Shown here in pieces: positions 42,287 through 49,921 of a stretch of 64,000 nt of DNA (positions within the stretch are counted from its first letter, which is position 1; every line of letters begins with the position of its first letter). Under the pieces are notes generated by a model that searched no databases, was not told where the DNA came from, and was given only the letters and a program-made list of their open reading frames with translations. Source of the DNA: Pseudomonas benzenivorans (lineage in GTDB: Bacteria > Pseudomonadota > Gammaproteobacteria > Pseudomonadales > Pseudomonadaceae); assembly GCF_900100495.1 (NCBI RefSeq), contig NZ_FNCT01000018.1:44285-108284 (forward strand), read 5' to 3'. Position numbers and translations under genes: made by a program.

Positions 42287-44605
42287 TCAGGCGCCCTTGA
42301 GCTTGCGCAGGTTGCCGATCACCGACTCCAGCGCGCGGTCGAACAGCAGCGCATCGTCGAGCAGGCGGATGGCATTGCGACGAAACTCCACGGCCAGGCC
42401 CATGCGGGTTTTCTCCAGGACCTTCATGCCGGTGCGGTTGACGAAGATGAACTTGCCGGTCGGCTTGATCACCGCCGCCAGCTTGCAGCGCAGCTTGTGC
42501 TCCTCGTCCTCCTGGAACTCGACCCAGCTGCCCACCCGCAGGTTGTCCACCAGTTCCAGGCTTTCATCGTCATCCGGCAGGCTGACTTCCTGCTCCACCG
42601 CACGGCTTTGACCGGGCGCCAGCAGGATGATCTCCTCGACCACCTCGACCATCGCCGGCTCATCCGCTTCTTCGGCCGCTCCCAACTCCAGCAACGGCAG
42701 CTCGATTCCCGACTCGGCCGAGGGTGCCCGCGGCTGATCGTCGCTAGCGGGCACCAGCGCCTCGTCGTCATCTTGCGCCGCCTCGGGCATGGCGCGCCTG
42801 AAGCGATGGAAGGCCTGCACGTGCAAGGTTTCCAACTGGCTGAAGAATTCGCCGGTGGAGAACGGGTCGAAGGCGGCGCTGGCCATGCCTTCGCGCAAGG
42901 CCTTGAGCAGCCCCGGCACCAGTTCGAGCAGACGCAGCCGCGCCTCCGGATCCTCGTGCGGCGCCACGCTCCAGACCAGGTCGTCCATGGTCGCCAACGC
43001 GGCCTGCCAAGCCGGCGAGTCCACGCCATGCTTGAGGCAGGTGAGCATCAATACCTTGCTCCACGCCTCCTGCAGCAAGCGCACCACCACCTCGGGCAGT
43101 TTTTTGCCCAACAGCCGCTCATTCAGCGCCAACTCGACCTGACGTCGCGCCAGCTCGGCCCTGGCGCTGCCTTCCTCGGCGTCGCGGGTCCGCTGTTCGA
43201 GCAATTCGCTGCGCCGCCGTTCATTGCCGGTATAGGCGAGAAAATCCGCCAGCAACTCGGAGAAAATCACCGGATCGTCGACGAAGTCGTTGAGCAACCG
43301 CTGCACCACCTGCTCGATCTTCAGGTACAGGCTGTCGCGTTGCGTGTCGTCCTGCTCGCCCCAGCCCAGGGCGGCGGAGGCGATTTCGTTGAGCAGGCGC
43401 CGCGCCGGGTGGCTGCCGCGGCTGAAGAAGGTCTTGTCGAGCACCGCGACCTTGAGCATGGGGATCTGCAAGCGGCCGATCAGGGCCTTCAACGAGTCCG
43501 GCAAGACGCGGTCATCGAGAATGAACTCGAACAGCATCGACACCAGGTTGATCACGTCCTCGTCCACCTCGCCGACCACCCGGGCCTTGCCGCTCTTGGC
43601 ACTGGCGCGACCGAGCAGCAGTTCGAGCTGCTCGCGCAGGTCGAAGTCATCGCTCACCTGGATGGGAGCCCGTTGCTGCATGTGGGACAGCAAGCGCATC
43701 AAGTCGTGACTGGAGATCGGCAAGGCATTGGCTGGCATCTCGCGCCGCGGTATGGCGGTGCCGCGCGCCTGCGAAAGCAGCTCCTGCAGGGCACCGAACA
43801 CTTCCTGCACGCCTTCGTCGGCATACGCGCCGCCGCTGCCGCCCTGCCCCGCGGCTGACTCGCGCGCGCCCCGCGCCGCTGTAGTGCGGCTGGGGGTGCG
43901 CCGCGCCGGCGCCGACTTCAATTCCGGCAACACACCGGCCCCGACCAGGGCCTGGTTGGCCTCGGCGTAGAGCTGATCGAGGTCGGCCAACACATATTTT
44001 TCGAACAGCTTGAGAATGATCAGCTTGACCTTGATCTCCACCCCCAGACTGCCACAGGCATCCAGGAAGAACCCGCAAAGCGCGGCCGGGCCCAGCGGGT
44101 TGGCGCGGTCGTCCAGCTTCTTGCTGACCAGGGCATTCATCCGGGTGGTCAGGTGGTTGACCGCCATGCCGTCGCGGCTCATGACCTTGGCGACCATCGC
44201 GTCCAGCGCCACGGACTCCTCCAGCTCATCGTTCTGCACCAGCGACAGGCTCTCGAACGACACCGCATCCAGAGCCGCTGGCTTGCCGATTTCGTACTGA
44301 TTGAGCGCGCCGAAGGATTCGAAGACTTTTTGCAGGAAGCCACGCTCGATACTCTTGCGCTTCAGGCGCAAATCGCGCATGGCTTCGAAGAAGGTATTCT
44401 GCTCGGGATTGCTGGTGGCGCGGTCGGCCATCTCGAACAGGGTATCGTCGGCATTGTCGAACAGCGTCTGCAGGGCCTGCTTGAGCTGTTGCGCAGCTTT
44501 GTCACGCACTTGGATGAGCGCCACGGGCAGCCTTCCTACCGGCGAAGTGTGAGACTGCTCGGAGGCCACCTTGCTCAGGTGCACCACTTTCGCATCAGTC
44601 TTCAT
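42287..44605 (-). CDS. DUF1631 domain protein
   Basis: A 772-residue cytoplasmic, mostly helical protein covered by DUF1631. The N-terminal part has LKQALQTLFDNADDTLFEMA, the middle part QELLSQARG and a Gly/Ala-rich linker near residues 240-275. The C-terminal 90 residues form a beta-rich module (LRVGSWVEFQEDEEHKLRCK) that resembles PilZ-like folds but lacks the RxxxR...(D/N)xSxxG c-di-GMP motif. The ATG at 44605 has GGAG 8 bases ahead. The function is unknown; the gene sits at the same place before nadC in P. aeruginosa (PA4523, recalled). Confidence 0.85.
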   Translation of the reverse strand: MKTDAKVVHLSKVASEQSHTSPVGRLPVALIQVRDKAAQQLKQALQTLFDNADDTLFEMADRATSNPEQNTFFEAMRDLRLKRKSIERGFLQKVFESFGALNQYEIGKPAALDAVSFESLSLVQNDELEESVALDAMVAKVMSRDGMAVNHLTTRMNALVSKKLDDRANPLGPAALCGFFLDACGSLGVEIKVKLIILKLFEKYVLADLDQLYAEANQALVGAGVLPELKSAPARRTPSRTTAARGARESAAGQGGSGGAYADEGVQEVFGALQELLSQARGTAIPRREMPANALPISSHDLMRLLSHMQQRAPIQVSDDFDLREQLELLLGRASAKSGKARVVGEVDEDVINLVSMLFEFILDDRVLPDSLKALIGRLQIPMLKVAVLDKTFFSRGSHPARRLLNEIASAALGWGEQDDTQRDSLYLKIEQVVQRLLNDFVDDPVIFSELLADFLAYTGNERRRSELLEQRTRDAEEGSARAELARRQVELALNERLLGKKLPEVVVRLLQEAWSKVLMLTCLKHGVDSPAWQAALATMDDLVWSVAPHEDPEARLRLLELVPGLLKALREGMASAAFDPFSTGEFFSQLETLHVQAFHRFRRAMPEAAQDDDEALVPASDDQPRAPSAESGIELPLLELGAAEEADEPAMVEVVEEIILLAPGQSRAVEQEVSLPDDDESLELVDNLRVGSWVEFQEDEEHKLRCKLAAVIKPTGKFIFVNRTGMKVLEKTRMGLAVEFRRNAIRLLDDALLFDRALESVIGNLRKLKGA

Positions 44606-45121
44606 TGCGAGTCTCCTGCAGACTGCCCCTCTTGGGCGACCGATCTGCACAGCGATCAACTGAGCGTCATCCGTAACGTCAAAACCCTGGCGCCAATATT
44701 TATAAAAGTAAAGCCATTATAGGGATGCGCCCGCACATACCAAGCTGACTTTTCTTCCAGACATGACCCAAGTCACAGATGCAACGCACCAGCCTCCCAA
44801 CGGCTACCCACACGACATTCGACCACTGCCGTCGAAAACCACTGCATATGACCCTCAGCCAGGGGAGCGGCGCAATACCTATCAACCCCTCCGCCAGCGA
44901 GGCCTGCCACTGATTAGCATAGCCCCTGGCTATCCGGCAGCCAGCGCCGCCACGGGCGCCCGCCGACCGGGATGGCACGGCCCACGGCCCATCCGTAACA
45001 GGCACGCCACCTGGACGAGCATGGACCTTGGCAACCGTTCATCCGATAAACACCAGCCAATCCCGCTGCATCGGCCGCCGGCTATCCCTATAATCGCCCG
45101 ACCCAGACCGTGGAGCCCGTC
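44606..45121. other. Intergenic region between DUF1631 gene and nadC
   Basis: 516 bases with no supported gene. A proline-rich open frame crosses from 44763 into nadC but looks like a shadow. The AT-rich stretch at 44690-44730 probably holds the leftward promoter. TATAAT lies 28 bases before nadC. Confidence 0.4.
45089..45094 (+). promoter_or_regulatory. Sigma-70 -10 box of nadC
   Basis: TATAAT occurs 28 bases upstream of the nadC ATG, in the context CCCTATAATCG. No strong -35 was found. Confidence 0.5.
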
Positions 45122-45970
45122 ATGCCCAATCTCACCCTCGCCGACCTCACCGCCGAAATCGAGGCCAACGTGCGCCGCGCCCTGGCCGAGGACATTGGCA
45201 GCGGCGACATCACCGCCCAACTGATCCCGGCCGAACGCCTGGCCCACGCCAGCGTGATCACCCGCGAGGCCGCGGTGATCGCCGGCACCGCCTGGGTCGA
45301 CGCGGTGTTTCGCCGGCTCGATCCGCGCGTGGCGGTGCACTGGCAAGTCCGCGACGGCCAGCGCGTTGCGCCCAACCAGGCCCTGTTCCACCTGGAAGGC
45401 CCGGCCCGCGCCCTGCTCAGCGGCGAACGCAGCGCCCTGAACTTCCTGCAGACCCTCTCCGCCGTGGCGACTCGCTGCCAGCACTATGCCGACCTGGTGC
45501 AGGGCACCGCGGTGAAACTGCTCGACACCCGCAAAACCCTGCCCGGCCTGCGCCTGGCACAGAAATACGCAGTCACCTGCGGCGGCTGCCACAACCACCG
45601 CATCGGCCTGTACGACGCCTTCCTGATCAAGGAAAACCACATCGCCGCCTGCGGCGGCATCGCGGCAACCGTACAAGCCGCCCACGCCATCGCCCCTGGC
45701 AAACCGGTGGAAGTCGAAGTGGAAAGCCTGGAAGAACTGCGCGAAGCCCTCGACGCCGGCGCCGACATCGTCATGCTCGACGAACTGTCGCTGGACGACA
45801 TGCGCCGCGCCGTCGCCCTCAACCAGGGCCGCGCCAAGCTGGAAGCCTCCGGCGGGATCAACGAGAGCACCCTGCGCACGATCGCCGAAACCGGCGTGGA
45901 CTACATCTCGATCGGCGCGCTGACCAAGGACGTGAAGGCGGTGGATTTGTCGATGCGGCTGAGCCTGTAA
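45122..45970 (+). CDS. nadC: Nicotinate-nucleotide pyrophosphorylase (quinolinate phosphoribosyltransferase)
   Basis: A 282-residue enzyme. Motifs include LAEDIGSGDIT, DTRKTLPGLRLAQKYAV, GGCHNHRIGLYDAFLIKENH and EASGGINESTLRTIAETGVD, which bind quinolinate and PRPP. It makes nicotinate mononucleotide in NAD synthesis. GTGGAG (45111-45116) fits the ATG at 45122 better than the one at 45110. Confidence 0.97.
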   Translation: MPNLTLADLTAEIEANVRRALAEDIGSGDITAQLIPAERLAHASVITREAAVIAGTAWVDAVFRRLDPRVAVHWQVRDGQRVAPNQALFHLEGPARALLSGERSALNFLQTLSAVATRCQHYADLVQGTAVKLLDTRKTLPGLRLAQKYAVTCGGCHNHRIGLYDAFLIKENHIAACGGIAATVQAAHAIAPGKPVEVEVESLEELREALDAGADIVMLDELSLDDMRRAVALNQGRAKLEASGGINESTLRTIAETGVDYISIGALTKDVKAVDLSMRLSL

Positions 45971-46042
45971 GCGCAAACAGGTCGCGGTAAACGGCGCAAG
46001 CGCCTAGGCCGACGCCACTGACCTCGGGCCGGGCCGCCGCCG

Positions 46043-46118
46043 GTAGGGCGCGCCGTGCGCACCAGCGTCCGAGCGAGGCCGTGGCGTGGGTTTTGTTGGT
46101 GCGCACAGCGCACCCTAC
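46043..46118. repeat. GTAGGGTGCGC-type palindrome after nadC
   Basis: GTAGGGCGCGCCGTGCGCAC (46043 on) and GGTGCGCACAGCGCACCCTA (46098 on) are imperfect inverted arms. The interior contains TCCGAG and GTGGCGTGGG, related in reverse orientation to the interiors of the copies at 53.7 and 54.7 kb. Confidence 0.75.
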
Positions 46119-46181
46119 GGGCCGTGCGAAACGTCGCGATCCTGCGCCCCGTGTAGACGAAGCGCGGGCTTCTTGGCGGGC

Positions 46182-47135
46182 CTACGCCAACACATCGCTT
46201 GACGGCAATGGCGCCGGCATCTTCACCGGCTCTGCACTGCGGGCGGCGTCGTCGAGGATCTTGAAGAACACGGTTTCCAGCGATACCGCCGGCTTCACCG
46301 TGAGCAAGTGGCCACCGATCAGGTTGAGCCGGGCGATAAAGGCCGGCAGCGCCTGCTGGCTGACTTCGCACTCGTACTCGCCTTCGCGCAACTGGCGCGC
46401 GCCCGGCTCGATGGCATGCGTGGCATTGAAGCGCACCAGCATATGGTCGGCGCGCTCGGCGGCCAGCTCGCGCGGCGAGCGCACGGTCAGCAGTTCGCCC
46501 TTGTTGATGAAGCCGAAGCGGTCGGCGATGCGCTCGACGTCATGCAGCACATGGGAAGTGAAGAAGATCGCCCCGCCCTGGTGCTTGTAGTCGTTGAGGA
46601 TATCCACCACATCCTTGCGCCCGACCGGGTCGAGGCCGGACAGCGGCTCATCGAGCACCAGCAGCTTGGGCTGTACCACCATGGCATGCGCCAGGGCGAC
46701 GCGCTGCACATTGCCCTTGGACAGCTCGCGGATGCGCCGATTGGCGTTTTCCGCCACCGAAAAACGCTCCAGCCAACTCATGCACCAGGCCTTCTCGTCG
46801 GCCCGGCGAATGCCGTACATGGACAGCGCCATGCGCAGGATTTCCAGCGGCGTGAACTGCTCGTACAGCGCCGGGGTTTCCGGGACGTAGGCGACGCCCT
46901 CGCGCGACCTGGGGTTGCGCGAGGAGGTGCCGTAGAGCGTCACCTCGCCCGAGTAGTCATTGATCAGGTCGAGCATGACCTTGATGGTGGTGGACTTGCC
47001 GGCGCCATTGGGGCCGACGAAGCCGAACACCTCGCCCTCGCGCAGACTGAAGCTGACCTCGCGCAGCGCCTGCACCGACTTGCCCTTGACGTGAAAGGTC
47101 TGGCTGACGCCATGAAACTCCAGGGCCGCACTCAT
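46182..47135 (-). CDS. ABC transporter ATPase of the pilin locus (PilH-like)
   Basis: A 317-residue ABC-2-type ATPase. Walker A is GPNGAGKSTT, the signature is the LSKGNVQRVALA variant common in ABC-2 exporters, and Walker B is LLVLDEPLSGLD. A C-terminal extension of about 100 residues follows. It overlaps the start of the accessory gene by 4 bases and is the last of a three-gene set beginning with the permease. Myxococcus PilH, with PilG and PilI next to pilA, is an analogous ABC system needed for pilus assembly; the match to PilH is by arrangement and family, not tested. Confidence 0.85.
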   Translation of the reverse strand: MSAALEFHGVSQTFHVKGKSVQALREVSFSLREGEVFGFVGPNGAGKSTTIKVMLDLINDYSGEVTLYGTSSRNPRSREGVAYVPETPALYEQFTPLEILRMALSMYGIRRADEKAWCMSWLERFSVAENANRRIRELSKGNVQRVALAHAMVVQPKLLVLDEPLSGLDPVGRKDVVDILNDYKHQGGAIFFTSHVLHDVERIADRFGFINKGELLTVRSPRELAAERADHMLVRFNATHAIEPGARQLREGEYECEVSQQALPAFIARLNLIGGHLLTVKPAVSLETVFFKILDDAARSAEPVKMPAPLPSSDVLA

Positions 47136-47971
47136 GACTGATCCTCCATGCCGGCAATCTTCATTTTCTTCAGGATGATCCGGCCATCTTTCAGCTCGTA
47201 ACCGAGGCGCAGCGGGTCGTCCGGAAGGGACTCGAGCAGACCGGCCTCAACCAGTTGCTGCAGGTTGACCAGCGCGCCGTTGTCCGCCTCGTAGCGCCGC
47301 TGCGCCTCGCGCAGGGCCACCAGGCCCTGCAGGCGCAGCACCCGCTTGTCGAGCATGCCTTGCAGCTTGGGGTCATTGGCCGCGTCGCGCTGGCGGATCA
47401 GGTAATCCAGGGCCAGCTGCTCGTCGGCGAAGCTTTCCGCGCGCAGCATCACCGCCAGCTTGCGAAAGCCGGCCGCGTTGCCGGTGGCGCGCTGGGCCGC
47501 CAGTTCCAGCGCACGGCTGGCCTCGGCGATGTCCTTGTTGAAGAACGCCTGATTGAAGCCGTAGAAGAAGGCCGGCAGCTCGTCCCAGAAACGGCAGTGC
47601 ATGGCCCGACGCAGTACCTCGGTGCCCTCGCGATCCGCTCCACCCCAGGTCAGCAGGCCGTTGGCCAGGTAGTAGTTGTCTTCATGGCAGGGATTGAGCT
47701 CGGCCACCTCCTGCTGGGCACGGATCAGGTAGCCGGTGTCGGCCTGCCCCCAGTCCACGCCGGTGGCTGCCAGGCGCATGGTTTCCAGGTTGGCCGCGAG
47801 GAAGCGGTCGCCGCCGAACAGCGCCAGCAATACCGGCGCGGCGATCACCACGCGCCCCTCGATGACCGGCGGCGCCTGCTCGGGCACCTGGGCGCGCCAC
47901 TGCGAGGCCGCGAAGAATAGGCCGAAGCCGAGCAGCACCAGCAGCAAGGGCCAGGAACGACGGCCAGGCAT
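47132..47971 (-). CDS. Membrane-anchored helical-repeat protein, ABC accessory (PilG-like position)
   Basis: A 279-residue protein of unknown function. One N-terminal membrane segment (WPLLLVLLGFGLFFAAS) is followed by helices that look like TPR-type repeats: AQQEVAELNPCHEDNYYLAN, FYGFNQAFFNKDIAEASRAL and KLAVMLRAESFADEQLALDY. It lies between the permease (2-base gap) and ATPase (4-base overlap) genes, so the three work together. In Myxococcus the third component, PilG, is also a non-ABC accessory protein. Confidence 0.75.
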   Translation of the reverse strand: MPGRRSWPLLLVLLGFGLFFAASQWRAQVPEQAPPVIEGRVVIAAPVLLALFGGDRFLAANLETMRLAATGVDWGQADTGYLIRAQQEVAELNPCHEDNYYLANGLLTWGGADREGTEVLRRAMHCRFWDELPAFFYGFNQAFFNKDIAEASRALELAAQRATGNAAGFRKLAVMLRAESFADEQLALDYLIRQRDAANDPKLQGMLDKRVLRLQGLVALREAQRRYEADNGALVNLQQLVEAGLLESLPDDPLRLGYELKDGRIILKKMKIAGMEDQS

Positions 47972-47973
47972 GC

Positions 47974-48783
47974 TCAGGCGAACCGCTTGCGCTGCAGCGC
48001 CCAGACCGCCAGCGCCAGCAGGGCGACGGCATAGCCCAGGCTGCTCAGCAGCAACCAGGGCCAGTCGACCGGGAGGAACTCCGGCTTGCCATAGAGCACC
48101 AGCATGCGCACATCCAGCGCGCCGAGATCCGGCAGCAGATAGCCGAGCACGCCGAGGCTGGCGCGATAGCCCTCGGTGTTGCTCACCAGTCCGGCATCGT
48201 GGCCGAGCAACTCGACGATGGCCCCATAGGAGCGCGCCACCAGCATAAAGCCGAAGGTGCCAATCAGGACGAAGCTCGGCGTCGAGGCGACGACGGCCAG
48301 CAGGCAGGCCAGCGTGGCCAGTACCAGCAGGTCGAGGGCCATAAAGGCCATGACGACCAGGTAGGGCTGGCCCAGCGCCACCGGCGTGGCCTGGGGGTAG
48401 GCGGCGCCGATCAGGCGCGCCAGGCCGATTTGCAACAGGCCCAGCGCCAGCAGCACGCCGAGCAGCAGCGCCAGCACCGCGGCGAAACGCCCGAGCAACA
48501 GGCTGCTGCGCGCCCGCGGGTAGGTCAGCGAGCTGAGGTAATAGCGCTTGTCGAACTCGCGCGACAGCAGCTCCTGCACCAGCAATACGATCAGCAACGG
48601 CAGCAGCAGGCGGATGGTGGAAAAGCCCACATCCAGCGCCACGGTCGCCGGCTGGCGACCACCGAAATAGGCGGACAATAGGGTGGCCAGCGCCACCACC
48701 AGCAGGACGCCGACGGCCATCCAGGCGAATTTCGCCTTAAGCGCCAGGTGCAGTGCAGTCAGGAAATCGCGAAAGATAGGCAT
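47974..48783 (-). CDS. ABC-2 type permease of the pilin locus (PilI-like)
   Basis: A 269-residue permease with about six membrane segments: LLPLLIVLLVQELLSREFDK, LLGRFAAVLALLLGVLLALG and PWLLLSSLGYAVALLALAV. The REFDKRYYLSSLTYPRARSS segment is the cytoplasmic stretch typical of ABC-2 permeases. It is the first gene of the three-gene ABC set. The short AT-rich gap up to the secreted-protein gene contains a hairpin, so it may have its own promoter or rely on read-through. Confidence 0.85.
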   Translation of the reverse strand: MPIFRDFLTALHLALKAKFAWMAVGVLLVVALATLLSAYFGGRQPATVALDVGFSTIRLLLPLLIVLLVQELLSREFDKRYYLSSLTYPRARSSLLLGRFAAVLALLLGVLLALGLLQIGLARLIGAAYPQATPVALGQPYLVVMAFMALDLLVLATLACLLAVVASTPSFVLIGTFGFMLVARSYGAIVELLGHDAGLVSNTEGYRASLGVLGYLLPDLGALDVRMLVLYGKPEFLPVDWPWLLLSSLGYAVALLALAVWALQRKRFA

Positions 48784-49013
48784 TGTTTAGCTGGGCAGAA
48801 TCTAGCGGAAATAAAAAACGACGTGAGTGAAGATACTATTCGTCGGACAAATTAAAAAATAAAAAACAGCAGCCTGATTTACGCAAATGGAGAATATCTG
48901 AATTGGTGTCGAATCGCGGCAACCGACGGAAGCGCTTTCGGCGATTCCATCCTACGATCCGACGCACCTCGACTAGCAAGGTTTTAACCAAAAAATTTGC
49001 CATTACCACAGAA

Positions 49014-49033
49014 GAGGGAGGGTCCCCTCCCTC
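49014..49033 (-). terminator. Hairpin after the pilin-locus secreted-protein gene
   Basis: GAGGGAGGG (49014-49022) and CCCTCCCTC (49025-49033) pair perfectly with a very short loop. On the minus strand TTTTTT follows about 20 bases later. It may partly separate the pilin genes from the ABC genes. The rest of 48784-49060 is AT-rich and shows no gene. Confidence 0.55.
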
Positions 49034-49060
49034 CTCTCCAAGCAGAGCCAAGAAAACCGC

Positions 49061-49477
49061 TTACGGTTGAAACTCTTCAGCTACCCCCTGGACAGCAGCA
49101 GCATCGCAGGCAGCGGACGATGGGTATTCATTAGTCACAGTACCCTTAGCTGTGGTGGCATAAGGAACGGCCGGACCAGTAACAACCTCAACCGCAGTAG
49201 TGCAAGTGGTCGGATCGGTCGGATCGGTACAGGTTGTTACCTCCTGCGAGCGGTTGGTGGTACGCCCAGCGGTATGGCAAGTGGCAATAGCGATACCTGT
49301 AGTATCACAAGCAACTGCACCGACGACGTTAGTGGTCAGGTTGATGCTCACGTCTTCGTTCAGCAGGGTGCAAGTCACACGATCCACAGAAGTGGACGGT
49401 GCTACAAGATCAACAGTTTCAGCAGAAGCCACGCCAGAAGCCATTAGGCCAACCAGCAACAAAGTAATCTTTTTCAT
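49061..49477 (-). CDS. Sec-secreted six-cysteine protein, candidate second subunit of a split pilin
   Basis: A 138-residue protein. Residues 1-19 form a clear Sec signal (MKKITLLLVGLMASGVASA, AxA site). The mature 119 residues are Thr/Val-rich, probably beta-structured, with six cysteines (36, 57, 67, 83, 92, 124) that could form three disulfides. I do not recognise a family. GGAGG (49481-49485) precedes the ATG, and only 23 bases separate it from the upstream mini-pilin gene. Mature mini-pilin (52) plus this protein (119) total 171 residues, about the size of one type IVa pilin. Geobacter PilA-N/PilA-C has this design. The gene is visibly less GC-rich than its neighbours. Confidence 0.7.
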   Translation of the reverse strand: MKKITLLLVGLMASGVASAETVDLVAPSTSVDRVTCTLLNEDVSINLTTNVVGAVACDTTGIAIATCHTAGRTTNRSQEVTTCTDPTDPTTCTTAVEVVTGPAVPYATTAKGTVTNEYPSSAACDAAAVQGVAEEFQP

Positions 49478-49500
49478 TTTTACGCCTCCAAGGCTCTAAC

Positions 49501-49686
49501 TTACTTCAACGAAGAAATGATTGCGGTAATGCCGTTCTTGGCATCGGCCACCGCGGACGTATCGTTGGCCTTGGCGCGGTACTCGTTGAACTGCGGAATG
49601 GCGATGGCTGCGAGAATACCGATGATCGCGATCACGATCATCAGCTCGATCAGGGTAAAACCCTTTTGCTTCTTGAGAGACTTCAT
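49501..49686 (-). CDS. pilA: Mini type IVa pilin (N-terminal helix only), PilA-N-like
   Basis: A 61-residue preprotein. The leader MKSLKKQKG ends at the PilD site (G|F). The mature 52 residues begin FTLIELMIVIAIIGILAAIA with Glu5 present, then IPQFNEYRAKANDTSAVADA and a short amphipathic end. The globular C-terminal head of a normal pilin (about 100 residues) is absent. This closely resembles Geobacter PilA-N in length and sequence, though only three aromatics (F1, F24, Y27) remain. GGAGC precedes the ATG and a sigma-54 promoter lies upstream. The stop is followed at once by a well-formed ribosome site and second gene, which argues against a sequencing frameshift. Confidence 0.9.
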   Translation of the reverse strand: MKSLKKQKGFTLIELMIVIAIIGILAAIAIPQFNEYRAKANDTSAVADAKNGITAIISSLK

Positions 49687-49733
49687 GGACAAGCTCCTAT
49701 TTGTGGTTAAGGTCAGCGACCTGGCAGGGACAG

Positions 49734-49749
49734 AGCAGATGCCGTGCCA
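49734..49749 (-). promoter_or_regulatory. Sigma-54 promoter of pilA
   Basis: On the minus strand TGGCACG-GCAT-CTGCT matches the -24/-12 consensus TGGCACG-N4-TTGCW at all but one informative base. It lies 48 bases before the pilA start. RpoN with the PilS/PilR system drives pilA in P. aeruginosa, so the mini-pilin is under normal pilin control. Confidence 0.85.
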
Positions 49750-49921
49750 ACTCGCCAATACCGGCCACTCTAGGGGCTTGCCCGCCCAGCGCCGCATTTG
49801 GCTCACCTGCATTGCGGCAGCTACTGACCTTTTTTGTCACCGACCCATCCAGCACTTGGGCTTGGCGCGCCAGTAGGCTATAAATCACCGGCATCCGCCT
49901 CCCTTCGATTAGCAGAGCGCA

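Noticed and set aside
42287..44605. c-di-GMP-binding PilZ domain at the end of the DUF1631 protein
   Set aside because: The beta-rich tail lacks the RxxxR and (D/N)xSxxG residues.
44763..45224. Proline-rich 153-residue frame before and into nadC
   Set aside because: It overlaps the nadC start, has no ribosome site and no recognisable domain.
48836..49051. 71-residue frame between the pilin-locus genes
   Set aside because: It reads through a terminator-like hairpin and an AT-rich control region; there is no ribosome site.
49501..49686. The short pilin as a frameshift or assembly error of a normal pilin
   Set aside because: The sequence after the stop is a proper intergenic gap with GGAGG and a new gene that begins with a Sec signal, not the rest of a pilin head in another frame.
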